Both the position numbers and the translations under genes were made by a program. A stretch of 64,000 bases of DNA from G965225705 sp965225705. GTDB taxonomy: Bacteria; Pseudomonadota; Alphaproteobacteria; Caulobacterales; Maricaulaceae. This document shows, in pieces, positions 9,486-17,733 of the stretch. The stretch spans positions 806,001 to 870,000 of the forward strand of contig OZ245325.1 of assembly GCA_965225705.1 (NCBI GenBank). The letters are read 5' to 3'. The notes beneath the pieces were generated by a model. That model had not been told where the DNA came from. It saw only the letters and a program-made list of their open reading frames with translations, and searched no databases. The first letter of the stretch is position 1. Every line of letters starts with the position of its first letter.

Positions 9486-9509
9486 CCCCCCTTTCTCCTT
9501 AAAGGGGGG
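9486..9509 (+). other. Perfect 9-bp hairpin between peptide and membrane protein genes
   Basis: CCCCCCTTT (9486-9494) pairs with AAAGGGGGG (9501-9509) around CTCCTT. It lies 14 bases after the peptide stop codon and is not followed by a T run on the plus strand, so it is better read as an RNA-stabilising or partial attenuation structure than as a full terminator. It could set a higher level of the peptide message than of the downstream gene. Confidence 0.7.
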
Positions 9510-9528
9510 GATTAAAAAGGAATTTCTT

Positions 9529-9726
9529 ATGAAACGGCCATCAACATTAGAGTTTGTTTTGGCCGGATTGTTGGGGATTGCTCTCATAGAGCTGTATGGT
9601 TATGTTTTTCCATCAGGGCCTTTTGGGGGACGCTATGTATTCCTGGCTTTGGGTGCTCTTGTGACTGTTTTGCTCTATTTTATGATAAGGCGCTTTTTGA
9701 TCAAACGACGTAACACTCAGGATTAG
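9529..9726 (+). CDS. Small two-helix membrane protein (candidate immunity protein)
   Basis: The 65-residue protein has two hydrophobic segments, roughly residues 7-26 and 34-53, joined by a short loop (VFPSGPFGGR), and a basic tail RRFLIKRRN. ATG follows AAGGA by eight bases. I recognise no family. Bacteriocin immunity proteins are often small membrane proteins encoded directly downstream of their peptide, and this position is the only reason for suggesting that role. It could also be an unrelated inner-membrane protein. A likely terminator follows directly, closing a two-gene unit. Confidence 0.6.
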   Translation: MKRPSTLEFVLAGLLGIALIELYGYVFPSGPFGGRYVFLALGALVTVLLYFMIRRFLIKRRNTQD

Positions 9727-9730
9727 AATA

Positions 9731-9770
9731 CGGCAATATTTTCTAAAAATCATCTGCCGGTTTATTTTTC
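9731..9770 (+). terminator. Probable terminator of the peptide cassette
   Basis: CGGCA (9731-9735) pairs with TGCCG (9755-9759), and ATTTT/AAAAT pair inside the loop. GTTTATTTTT follows. It begins five bases after the stop codon of the small membrane protein. Confidence 0.5.
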
Positions 9771-9867
9771 GCCTTTACTTCTGACCATATTCCATAATAT
9801 GAAGCTTGCTGTTCTTGTGTGGGGCTTTGAAGAGATTTCAGGCTCCACAATGTCCCTAAGGGGTTGC

Positions 9868-9943
9868 AGGAGTGTAGCTCAGCTGGTAGAGCATCGGTCT
9901 CCAAAACCGAGGGCCGGGGGTTCGAGTCCCTCCACTCCTGCCA
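9868..9943 (+). tRNA. tRNA-Trp (anticodon CCA)
   Basis: The 76-nt cloverleaf has acceptor stem AGGAGTG against CACTCCT, anticodon loop CTCCAAA with anticodon CCA, T arm GGTTCGAGTCC and an encoded CCA end. It lies immediately before secE, the usual bacterial position in the tuf-trpT-secE-nusG order. Confidence 0.96.
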
Positions 9944-10013
9944 TAAGGGCTTTGTCAAAGGCCCCAGTATTATGGTATGTTTTTAAAAGATAGAAAAATA
10001 TTCAGGACTGCAC

Positions 10014-10217
10014 ATGGCAGATAAAAGATCAAATCCCTTCCAGTTTTTCACCCAGGTCCGTCAGGAGGCCCGCAAAATCACCTGGCCCACATGGCGCGAA
10101 ACCCTTTTGACGACCGTCATGGTTCTTATTATGGTATCTCTGGCGGCTGTTTTCTTTCTTCTGATTGATACAGGTTTTCGTCTTCTGGTTCCGTATTTAT
10201 TAAGTTTCATAAGCTGA
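10014..10217 (+). CDS. secE: Preprotein translocase subunit SecE
   Basis: SecE clamps SecY in the protein export channel of the inner membrane. The 67-residue protein is the short, single-helix form usual outside enterobacteria. It has the conserved amphipathic motif VRQEARKITWPTWRET before one transmembrane helix near residues 31-60. It lies between tRNA-Trp and nusG, and its partner secY is at 36229. Confidence 0.95.
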   Translation: MADKRSNPFQFFTQVRQEARKITWPTWRETLLTTVMVLIMVSLAAVFFLLIDTGFRLLVPYLLSFIS

Positions 10218-10228
10218 GGATAGCGTTG

Positions 10229-10765
10229 ATGGCAGAAAAGAAATGGTACATTGTTCACGCTGTCTCAAATTTTGAAAAGCGTGTGGTGGCCTCTATACGT
10301 TCTGAGGCTGCCTCCAGTGGGCTTGAGGACAAGTTTGAAGATATTCTTGTGCCTGCAGAAGATGTGGTTGAGATTCGCCGCGGACGTAAGGTCAATACAG
10401 AACGCAAGTTTTTTCCAGGCTATATTCTTGTGAAGATGGAAATGACAGATGAAACCTACCATCTTGTCAAAAATATGCCACGGGTAACAGGGTTTTTGGG
10501 TTCTGCTCAGACTCCTGTTCCCGTCCCTGAGTCTGAGGTGAAGCATATTCTTGGCCAGATAGAAGAGGGCGTTGAAAGACCTAAACCTTCTGTTATCTAT
10601 GAAGTTGGAGAAAAAGTGCGTGTTAAGGATGGACATTTTCAGTCCTTTGAGGGTTTGGTTGAAGAGGTTGATCGGGAACAGGCACGTCTCAAAGTGGCGA
10701 TAAGTATTTTTGGGCGACCAACGCCTGTGGAGCTTGACTATGCTCAGGTTGAGAAGGTGGTGTAG
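10229..10765 (+). CDS. nusG: Transcription termination/antitermination protein NusG
   Basis: NusG binds RNA polymerase, reduces pausing and links transcription to Rho or to the ribosome through S10. The 178-residue protein has the N-terminal NGN domain (WYIVHAVSNFEKRV, FFPGYILVKMEM, VTGFLG) and a C-terminal KOW domain (VGEKVRVKDGHFQSFEG). A TTG directly precedes the ATG at 10229; ATG with GAGGA eight bases upstream is preferred. Eleven bases separate it from secE, so the two are cotranscribed. Confidence 0.96.
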   Translation: MAEKKWYIVHAVSNFEKRVVASIRSEAASSGLEDKFEDILVPAEDVVEIRRGRKVNTERKFFPGYILVKMEMTDETYHLVKNMPRVTGFLGSAQTPVPVPESEVKHILGQIEEGVERPKPSVIYEVGEKVRVKDGHFQSFEGLVEEVDREQARLKVAISIFGRPTPVELDYAQVEKVV

Positions 10766-10959
10766 AAAAAATCCTTGAGGTCTCTGTGTTTTTCTCTTGA
10801 ATCTTTTTTGATTTTGCGATTTACGGTCGTAAAAATTTTTTCTATCTGAATCGTTTTGAAAAGATTTTAAGAGAGGGGCTTGCACAATGCCTGTGCTTCT
10901 ATTAAAAGTCTCACCTCTTGCGTGAAAGTGTCGGGCTCTGGCCCTGAAGGAGAACGCTT

Positions 10960-11391
10960 ATGGCAAAAAAAATTGATGGCTATATTAAGTTGCAGGTTCC
11001 TGCCGGGGCGGCCAATCCATCGCCTCCTATTGGTCCCGCACTTGGCCAGCGTGGCGTGAATATTATGGAGTTCTGTAAGGCATTCAACGACAGAACGAAA
11101 GATATGGAAAAGAATATGCCTGTTCCGACCATCATTACGGTCTATCAGGATAAGTCTTTTTCTTTTATCACAAAAACGCCGCCCGCTTCTTTTTATCTGA
11201 AGACTGCAGCTAAACTTAAGAAGGGCTCTTCTGCGCCGGGACGTGACGCGCCGGCAGGGCGTGTTACCATGGCACAGTGTCGTGAGATTGCTGAGGCAAA
11301 ACTTGCTGATTTGAATGCCTATGACCCTGATGCGGCATCTGCGATTATAGCAGGATCTGCACGGTCTATGGGTTTGGAGGTTGTAGAGTAG
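10960..11391 (+). CDS. rplK: 50S ribosomal protein L11
   Basis: L11 binds the GTPase-associated centre of 23S rRNA at the stalk base. The 143-residue protein has the proline-rich switch NPSPPIGPALGQRGVNIMEF near residues 19-38 and the C-terminal RNA-binding domain (GSARSMGLEV). AAGGAG precedes the ATG. A 194-bp gap after nusG probably carries a promoter or L1-binding leader, but I cannot place either with confidence. Two bases separate it from rplA. Confidence 0.97.
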   Translation: MAKKIDGYIKLQVPAGAANPSPPIGPALGQRGVNIMEFCKAFNDRTKDMEKNMPVPTIITVYQDKSFSFITKTPPASFYLKTAAKLKKGSSAPGRDAPAGRVTMAQCREIAEAKLADLNAYDPDAASAIIAGSARSMGLEVVE

Positions 11392-11393
11392 AC

Positions 11394-12095
11394 ATGGCGA
11401 AGCTTGGAAAGAGACAGACGGCTATTCGTGAGGGACATGATTCTGATGCTCTCTATAGTGTTGAAGATGCTGTTGCACGTATTAAAAAGACCGCTCTGGC
11501 GAAATTTGATGAGACCATAGATGTTGCGGTCAATCTTGGTGTTGATCCGCGTCATGCAGACCAAATGGTTCGTGGTGTTTGTGCGCTCCCTCATGGTACA
11601 GGGCGCGCTTTGCGTGTTGCTGTTTTTGCCAAAGGCGATAAAGCAGAAGAGGCTCAAAAAGCCGGTGCTGATCTTGTGGGCGCTGAGGACCTGCTTGAAA
11701 AGGTTCAGGGCGGAATGCTGGACTTTGATCGTGTGATTGCAACCCCTGATATGATGCCTTTGGTGGGACGTTTGGGGAAAGTTCTGGGGCCGCGGGGCAT
11801 GATGCCTAACCCCAAAGTTGGAACTGTTACCACAGATGTGAAAAAAGCTGTTGAGGATGCTAAGGGCGGTGCTGTTGAATTTCGTGTTGAGAAGGCAGGT
11901 CTTGTTCATGTTGGCCTTGGTAAAGCCAGTTTTTCAGAAAAAGCGCTTGTTGAGAATGTACGTGCTTTCACAAATGCCCTGATGCGGGCAAAGCCCTCCG
12001 GGGCAAAGGGGGCTTATATGAAGAAGATTTCTTTAAGCTCTACAATGGGTTTAGGTGTTCGCATTGATGTTGCGGATGCTGTTACCGCTTCTTAA
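11394..12095 (+). CDS. rplA: 50S ribosomal protein L1
   Basis: L1 forms the mobile L1 stalk at the ribosomal E site and in other bacteria represses translation of the L11-L1 message. The 233-residue length is normal. Family motifs seen are FDETIDVAVNLGVDPRHADQ, GAVEFRVEKAGLVHVGLGK and the C-terminal SSTMGLGVRID. It is translationally close to rplK. A 305-bp leader separates it from rplJ. Confidence 0.97.
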   Translation: MAKLGKRQTAIREGHDSDALYSVEDAVARIKKTALAKFDETIDVAVNLGVDPRHADQMVRGVCALPHGTGRALRVAVFAKGDKAEEAQKAGADLVGAEDLLEKVQGGMLDFDRVIATPDMMPLVGRLGKVLGPRGMMPNPKVGTVTTDVKKAVEDAKGGAVEFRVEKAGLVHVGLGKASFSEKALVENVRAFTNALMRAKPSGAKGAYMKKISLSSTMGLGVRIDVADAVTAS

Positions 12096-12400
12096 ACGAA
12101 GTGGTGTGAGTTTTGCTCCCATGTTGTGTGGGAGTGAAAAGCCGGACCCTTTTAGGGGGTTGGTGGCTTGTCCGAGATCGCGGGGGCATGTTACGCAGGA
12201 TTTAGGGTCTGATGGCATGCTTAAAAAATACCCTGTGTGAGACAGAGCGGAAGATGTATGGAAAGTTAAGGCTTTGCATAAGTTCATGCCCTGGGACAAG
12301 TGGAGCGCGTCTTTGTTGAGCTGTGCTTTGGTGCCGCAATAAAGGCGTTTTAGAGAAAACATGGTAAAATGGGTTGCCATGTTAAACAGGGAGACCAGGC
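12096..12400 (+). promoter_or_regulatory. Probable rplJL leader region (L10 autoregulatory leader)
   Basis: This 305-bp gene-free region precedes rplJ, where many bacteria carry a structured leader bound by the L10(L12) complex. Hairpins are visible: TTTTGCTCCCA (12111-12121) with TGGGAGTGAAAA (12129-12140), and AGGGT with ACCCT near 12206-12233. Assignment rests on position and structure; I have not matched the kink-turn consensus. Confidence 0.45.
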
Positions 12401-12916
12401 ATGGACCGAGCTGAAAAAGAGCGTATGGTCAAGCATTTGGGTGATGTTTTTGAGCGTTCAGGTGTTGTTGTTCTTGCCCATTATTCAGGTTTGAGTGTGG
12501 AGGACATGACTGTTCTGCGTCAGCGCCTGCGTGCATCTGGCGCAAACATGAAGGTGGTTAAAAACCGTCTTGCCAGACTTGCCCTTAAGGGGAAAGCGGG
12601 AGAGGGTGCCTCTGAATTGTTTCGTGGTCCTGTAGCTATTGCCTTTTCTGAGGATCCTGTTTCTGCCCCAAAGGGTATTGTGGATTTTGCCAGGGAGAAT
12701 GAACAACTTGTTCCTCTTGGTGGGTTCATGGGAGCAGACGTCCTTGATGAGAAAGGTATTAACACTCTCGCTTCTCTGCCATCTCTGGATGAGTTGAGAG
12801 GTAAGCTTGTTGGCCTGTTGCAGGCGCCGGCTTCTAAGCTTGCGCGCGTAACACAGGCTCCGGCAGGGCAGGTTGCCCGTGTGGTGAAGGCTTATGCTGA
12901 AAAGAATGATGCCTGA
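12401..12916 (+). CDS. rplJ: 50S ribosomal protein L10
   Basis: L10 anchors the L7/L12 dimers of the ribosomal stalk. The 171-residue product has the N-terminal RNA-binding domain (VVLAHYSGLSVEDMTVLRQR, MKVVKNRLARLAL, FRGPVAIAF) and a C-terminal helix for L12 binding. The start ATG follows GGGAG by several bases. It is probably translationally regulated through the 305-bp leader upstream and is followed by rplL after 71 bp. Confidence 0.97.
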   Translation: MDRAEKERMVKHLGDVFERSGVVVLAHYSGLSVEDMTVLRQRLRASGANMKVVKNRLARLALKGKAGEGASELFRGPVAIAFSEDPVSAPKGIVDFARENEQLVPLGGFMGADVLDEKGINTLASLPSLDELRGKLVGLLQAPASKLARVTQAPAGQVARVVKAYAEKNDA

Positions 12917-12987
12917 ACCATGTGCTCTTATGGCGTTTCCTTTTGTGGACATGCTGTGATATGACTAGTTTAAAATAGGGAAAAACT

Positions 12988-13365
12988 ATGGCAAATCTTG
13001 AAAAAATTGTTGATGATCTCTCAGCTTTGACCGTTATGGAAGCAGCTGAACTTTCCAAACTTCTTGAAGAGAAATGGGGCGTTTCTGCTGCTGCTCCTGT
13101 GGCTGTCGCAGCTGCTGGCGGTGCCGGGGATGCAGGTGGTGCACAGGAAGCCAAGACAGAGTTCGATGTGGTTCTGGCCTCTGCAGGTGACAAGAAAATC
13201 AATGTCATTAAAGAGGTTCGTGCTCTTACAGGACTTGGTCTTAAAGAAGCCAAAGAGCTTGTTGAAGCTGCACCAAAACCTCTTAAAGAGGCTGTATCTA
13301 AAGAAGATGCTGAAGAAATTAAGAAAAAACTTGAAGAAGCCGGGGCAACGGTTGAGCTCAAATAA
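12988..13365 (+). CDS. rplL: 50S ribosomal protein L7/L12
   Basis: L7/L12 is the multicopy stalk protein that recruits and stimulates translation GTPases. The 125-residue protein has the N-terminal dimerisation domain, the Ala/Gly/Val-rich hinge at about residues 34-56 and the C-terminal domain with KINVIKEVRALTGLGLKEAK. Length and domain order are normal. A strong hairpin follows before rpoB. Confidence 0.97.
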   Translation: MANLEKIVDDLSALTVMEAAELSKLLEEKWGVSAAAPVAVAAAGGAGDAGGAQEAKTEFDVVLASAGDKKINVIKEVRALTGLGLKEAKELVEAAPKPLKEAVSKEDAEEIKKKLEEAGATVELK

Positions 13366-13394
13366 AACTTTCTTAGACGTATATTTATGTTAAG

Positions 13395-13441
13395 GCGAAC
13401 AGAAGTCCGGACCGGGCTTCTGTTCGCCTGCTTTCTTTTTT
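13395..13441 (+). terminator. Terminator/attenuator between rplL and rpoB
   Basis: GCGAACAGAAG (13395-13405) pairs perfectly with CTTCTGTTCGC (13417-13427), 11 bp around an 11-base loop, followed by a T-rich run ending near 13441. As in other bacteria it probably lets only part of the ribosomal transcript continue into rpoBC, so that stalk protein is made in excess over polymerase. Confidence 0.8.
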
Positions 13442-13570
13442 GAAGCAAAAATAAAAAAGTGTTGATGTGTGGCCGGTTTCTTCTTTTATGGTGAGCTGTG
13501 CAAAACACAATAGGCAAATGGGGTAAGCTTTTCAGGTTTTCCCTTTAAGCGTTTCTTGAGAGGACTGACG

Positions 13571-16500
13571 ATGACATCACTATCGTTTACAGGCAAAAAG
13601 CGTATTCGCAAATCCTTTGGCCGCATTTCTGACTCGGTGCGTATGCCAAACCTTATTGAGGTTCAGAAAAGTTCTTATGATCAGTTTCTTCAAAAAGATA
13701 TTCCTTTTGATCAAAGAGAACTGATAGGGCTTGAGGCGGTTTTTAAGTCTGTCCTTCCTGTTAAGGATTTTTCTGAACGGGCGGTTTTGGATTTTGTACG
13801 GTATGAGTTTGATGAGCCCAAATATGATGTGGACGAGTGCCGTCAGCGGGATATGACCTTTGCAGCACCTCTGAGAGTTAAGTTACGTCTGGTTGTCTTT
13901 GAGACAGATGAGGATACGGGAGCAAAATCTGTAAGAGATATCAAAGAGCAGGATGTCTATATGGGAGATATCCCCCTGATGACGGATAAAGGTACCTTTG
14001 TTATTAATGGGACAGAGCGTGTGATTGTTTCTCAGATGCATCGTTCGCCCGGTGTCCTTTTTGATCATGATAAAGGTAAGACGCATGCAAGCGGCAAACA
14101 CCTTTTTCTGGCACGAATTATTCCTTATCGTGGTTCCTGGCTTGATTTTGAGTTTGATGCTAAAGATGTTCTTTATGTACGGATTGACCGCCGCCGTAAA
14201 CTGCCGGCGACCAGTCTGCTTTACGCCCTGGGGATGGATAAGGCTGAAATTCTTTCTACATTTTACGACTCCCTGATTTCTAAGAAGAACAAACGCGGCT
14301 GGTCTTTGCCTTTTCATCCAAAGCGCTGGCAGGGGGTTAAACCTGATCGTGATCTTGTTGATGCCAAAACAGGTAAAATTATGGCACCGGCAGGCCAGAA
14401 GCTTTCTCTTCGTGCTGCAAAGAAACTCGCTGAAGATGGATTTACATCTTTCCTGCTTTCACCCGATGATATGGTGGGGCGTTTTGTTGCTGAGGACGTT
14501 GTAAATCCGGAAACAGGAGAAATTTATGCTGAGGCCGGTGATGAATTAAATCCCGATATTTTTGGCGCCCTGGAAGAGTATGGCGTTCGTGAGCTTGCCC
14601 TTCTGGACATTGATCATGTTGTTGTTGGGCCCTATATCCAGGCAACTTTGGCGCTGGATAAAAATGAAAACCGCCAGGATGCTCTTTTTGATATCTACCG
14701 TGTTATGCGTCCGGGGGAACCTCCTACGTTGGAAGCGGCGGAGGCTTTATTTCAGAGACTTTTCTTTGATTCTGAATATTATGATCTTTCGGCTGTGGGG
14801 CGCGTTAAGATCAATATGCGTCTTGATATGGACTGTCCTGTTGACATGCGGGTTTTGCAAAAAGAAGATATTCTTGCTGTTATGAAGACGCTTGTCGATT
14901 TGCGTGATGGACGTGGCGAAGTTGACGATATTGACAATCTTGGCAATCGGCGGGTGCGCTCTGTAGGTGAACTTATGGAGAACCAGTATCGTCTTGGTCT
15001 TTTGCGTATGGAAAGGGCTATTAAAGAGCGTATGAGTGCCGTGGAAATCGAGACGGTCATGCCGCATGATCTGATCAATGCGAAACCGGCAGCGGCTGTG
15101 GTGCGTGAGTTTTTTGGATCTTCCCAGCTTTCTCAGTTTATGGATCAGACCAACCCTCTTTCGGAAATCACACATAAACGGCGTCTGTCGGCTCTTGGGC
15201 CGGGGGGACTTACGCGTGAGCGTGCCGGGTTTGAGGTTCGTGACGTCCATCCAACACATTATGGCCGGATCTGTCCCATTGAAACGCCCGAAGGGCCGAA
15301 TATTGGGCTTATCAACTCTCTGGCAACTCATGCGCGGGTGAATCCTTATGGCTTTATTGAAAGTCCCTATCGCCGTGTAAAAGATGGAAAGCTGACGGAT
15401 GAAATTTTGCATCTTTCTGCCGTGGAAGAGGCCCGTTATGCTATTGCACAGGCCAATGCTCAGCTTGATGAGAATGGTCGATTTATTCATGAATTTGTCA
15501 CCTGTCGTGTTCAGGGGGATGTGACACTTATGCCCCGTGATAAGGTTGACTTTATTGATGTTTCTCCCAAGCAGCTTGTTTCGGTTGCAGCGGCTCTTAT
15601 TCCTTTTTTAGAAAATGATGATGCCAACCGTGCCCTTATGGGGTCCAACATGCAACGTCAGGCTGTCCCTCTTCTGGAGGCTTCTGCGCCTTTGGTGGGG
15701 ACAGGCATGGAAAGCGTTGTGGCTCATGATTCTGGTGCTACTGTTTTGGCAAAACGCACAGGGGTTGTGGAACAGGTCGATGCGCGCCGTATTGTTATTC
15801 GCGCAACGGAAGAGCAGGATCCTTCAAAATCAGGTGTTGATATTTATAACCTGATGAAGTTTCAGCGCTCCAATCAAAATACATGTATCAACCAAAGACC
15901 CATTGTTGGTATTGGAGATAAGGTTCGTGAGAGAGATATTATTGCAGATGGTCCCTCCACGGATCTTGGTGAACTGGCTTTGGGCCGTAATGTCCTTGTC
16001 GCTTTTATGCCCTGGAAGGGTTATAATTTTGAAGATTCTATTCTGATTTCAGAGCGTGTTGTCCATGATGATGTTTTTACCTCTGTTCATATTGAAGAAT
16101 TTGAGATTATGGCGCGGGACACCAAGCTTGGCCCTGAAGAAATCACCCGTGATATCCCTAATGTCAGTGAGGGTGCGCTCCGCAATCTTGATGAAGCCGG
16201 GATGGTTGTTGTTGGGGCCAAGGTGGATCCCGGAGATATTCTTGTTGGCAAGGTAACTCCCAAAGGGGAGACGCCGATGACTCCTGAAGAAAAGCTTTTG
16301 CGCGCTATTTTTGGAGAAAAAGCCTCTGATGTTCGTGATACGTCTTTACGCTTGCCAGCGGGTGTTTCAGGTACTGTGGTTGAGGTGCGGGTCTTTAACC
16401 GACATGGTGTTGACAAGGATGAGCGGGCTCTGGCAATTGAGCGTGCAGAAATTGAACGTCTTGGGAAAGACCGTGATGATGAGCTTGCTATTCTTGAGCA

Positions 16501-17653
16501 TGATGTCTATGTCCGTCTTAAAAATATTCTTGTAGGGAAAAAAGTTGTCTCATCTCCGGTGAAAACCTTTAAGCCGGGTCCGGTTGAAGAGGGTAAGCTT
16601 GAGGCTCTGCCGCGTTCTGAATGGTGGAATCTTGGTCTTGGTGATGACAAAGCCATGGCAGAGCTTGAGGCTTTGCACAAACAATATGACACGTCAAAGA
16701 CACAGCTGGATCGCCGTTTTGAAGATAAGGTTGAAAAAATTAAGCGTGGTGATGAGCTTTTACCAGGTGTTATGAAAATTGTTAAAGTTTTTGTGGCTGT
16801 TAAACGTAAACTTCAGCCCGGTGATAAAATGGCAGGGCGCCATGGCAACAAAGGTGTTATTTCCAAAATTGCTCCCCTTGAAGATATGCCTTTCCTGGAG
16901 GATGGTCGACCTGTTGATATTGTGCTTAATCCCTTAGGGGTTCCGAGCCGTATGAATGTTGGCCAGATTTTGGAAACACATTTGGGCTGGGCCTGTGCAG
17001 GGCTCGGCGCACAGATTGGAGAGGCCCTTAAGGCTTACCAGGCAACATCAGATGTACAGTCTCTAAAAGCTCCTCTTAAGAAGGTTTACGGGGAGCACCA
17101 TGACTTACCAGAGTCGTCTGAGGAGCTTGTTGAGCTTTGTGAAAATCTTGAAGCGGGTGTGCCCATCGCAACCCCGGTTTTTGATGGCGCACATGAAGAT
17201 GATGTCGTGCAGATGCTGGAGCAGGCTGGACTGAGTTCCACAGGTCAGGTTACTCTTTATGATGGTGAGACGGGGGAGCCTTTCCGTCGCCCTGTTACGG
17301 TGGGGTATGTTTATATGCTGAAGCTTCACCATCTTGTTGACGATAAGATTCATGCACGTTCCATCGGGCCTTACAGCCTTGTTACCCAGCAACCTCTCGG
17401 GGGTAAAGCTCAGTTTGGTGGTCAGCGTTTTGGTGAGATGGAGGTGTGGGCTCTTGAAGCTTATGGTGCCGCTTACACACTTCAGGAAATGCTCACTGTT
17501 AAATCTGATGATGTCGTTGGGCGCACAAAAGTGTATGAGGCCATTGTCCGTGATGATCAGGCGTTTGAAGCTGGTATTCCTGAAAGCTTTAATGTTTTGA
17601 TGAAGGAAATGCGTTCTTTAGGTCTGAATGTTGCCTTGCAGGGTGAAGAATAG
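13571..17653 (+). CDS. rpoB: DNA-directed RNA polymerase subunit beta
   Basis: RpoB forms one pincer of RNA polymerase and part of the active site. The product is 1360 residues, normal for alphaproteobacteria. The rifampicin-binding region around residues 514-550 reads FFGSSQLSQFMDQTNPLSEI followed by THKRRLSALGPGG, the wild-type pattern. The conserved GDKMAGRHGNKGV and the C-terminal GEMEVWALEAYGA are intact. The frame extends 15 bases upstream to a TTG, but ATG at 13571 after GAGAGGACTGACG is the better start. rpoC follows after 80 bp. Confidence 0.98.
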   Translation: MTSLSFTGKKRIRKSFGRISDSVRMPNLIEVQKSSYDQFLQKDIPFDQRELIGLEAVFKSVLPVKDFSERAVLDFVRYEFDEPKYDVDECRQRDMTFAAPLRVKLRLVVFETDEDTGAKSVRDIKEQDVYMGDIPLMTDKGTFVINGTERVIVSQMHRSPGVLFDHDKGKTHASGKHLFLARIIPYRGSWLDFEFDAKDVLYVRIDRRRKLPATSLLYALGMDKAEILSTFYDSLISKKNKRGWSLPFHPKRWQGVKPDRDLVDAKTGKIMAPAGQKLSLRAAKKLAEDGFTSFLLSPDDMVGRFVAEDVVNPETGEIYAEAGDELNPDIFGALEEYGVRELALLDIDHVVVGPYIQATLALDKNENRQDALFDIYRVMRPGEPPTLEAAEALFQRLFFDSEYYDLSAVGRVKINMRLDMDCPVDMRVLQKEDILAVMKTLVDLRDGRGEVDDIDNLGNRRVRSVGELMENQYRLGLLRMERAIKERMSAVEIETVMPHDLINAKPAAAVVREFFGSSQLSQFMDQTNPLSEITHKRRLSALGPGGLTRERAGFEVRDVHPTHYGRICPIETPEGPNIGLINSLATHARVNPYGFIESPYRRVKDGKLTDEILHLSAVEEARYAIAQANAQLDENGRFIHEFVTCRVQGDVTLMPRDKVDFIDVSPKQLVSVAAALIPFLENDDANRALMGSNMQRQAVPLLEASAPLVGTGMESVVAHDSGATVLAKRTGVVEQVDARRIVIRATEEQDPSKSGVDIYNLMKFQRSNQNTCINQRPIVGIGDKVRERDIIADGPSTDLGELALGRNVLVAFMPWKGYNFEDSILISERVVHDDVFTSVHIEEFEIMARDTKLGPEEITRDIPNVSEGALRNLDEAGMVVVGAKVDPGDILVGKVTPKGETPMTPEEKLLRAIFGEKASDVRDTSLRLPAGVSGTVVEVRVFNRHGVDKDERALAIERAEIERLGKDRDDELAILEHDVYVRLKNILVGKKVVSSPVKTFKPGPVEEGKLEALPRSEWWNLGLGDDKAMAELEALHKQYDTSKTQLDRRFEDKVEKIKRGDELLPGVMKIVKVFVAVKRKLQPGDKMAGRHGNKGVISKIAPLEDMPFLEDGRPVDIVLNPLGVPSRMNVGQILETHLGWACAGLGAQIGEALKAYQATSDVQSLKAPLKKVYGEHHDLPESSEELVELCENLEAGVPIATPVFDGAHEDDVVQMLEQAGLSSTGQVTLYDGETGEPFRRPVTVGYVYMLKLHHLVDDKIHARSIGPYSLVTQQPLGGKAQFGGQRFGEMEVWALEAYGAAYTLQEMLTVKSDDVVGRTKVYEAIVRDDQAFEAGIPESFNVLMKEMRSLGLNVALQGEE

Positions 17654-17733
17654 GGTGTGACAGGTTGTGTCAGGTAAAGTCCCGATTTCTTGTGTTTTCG
17701 GGAAGATTTTAAGGGTTAAGGAGGCCGGATTTT

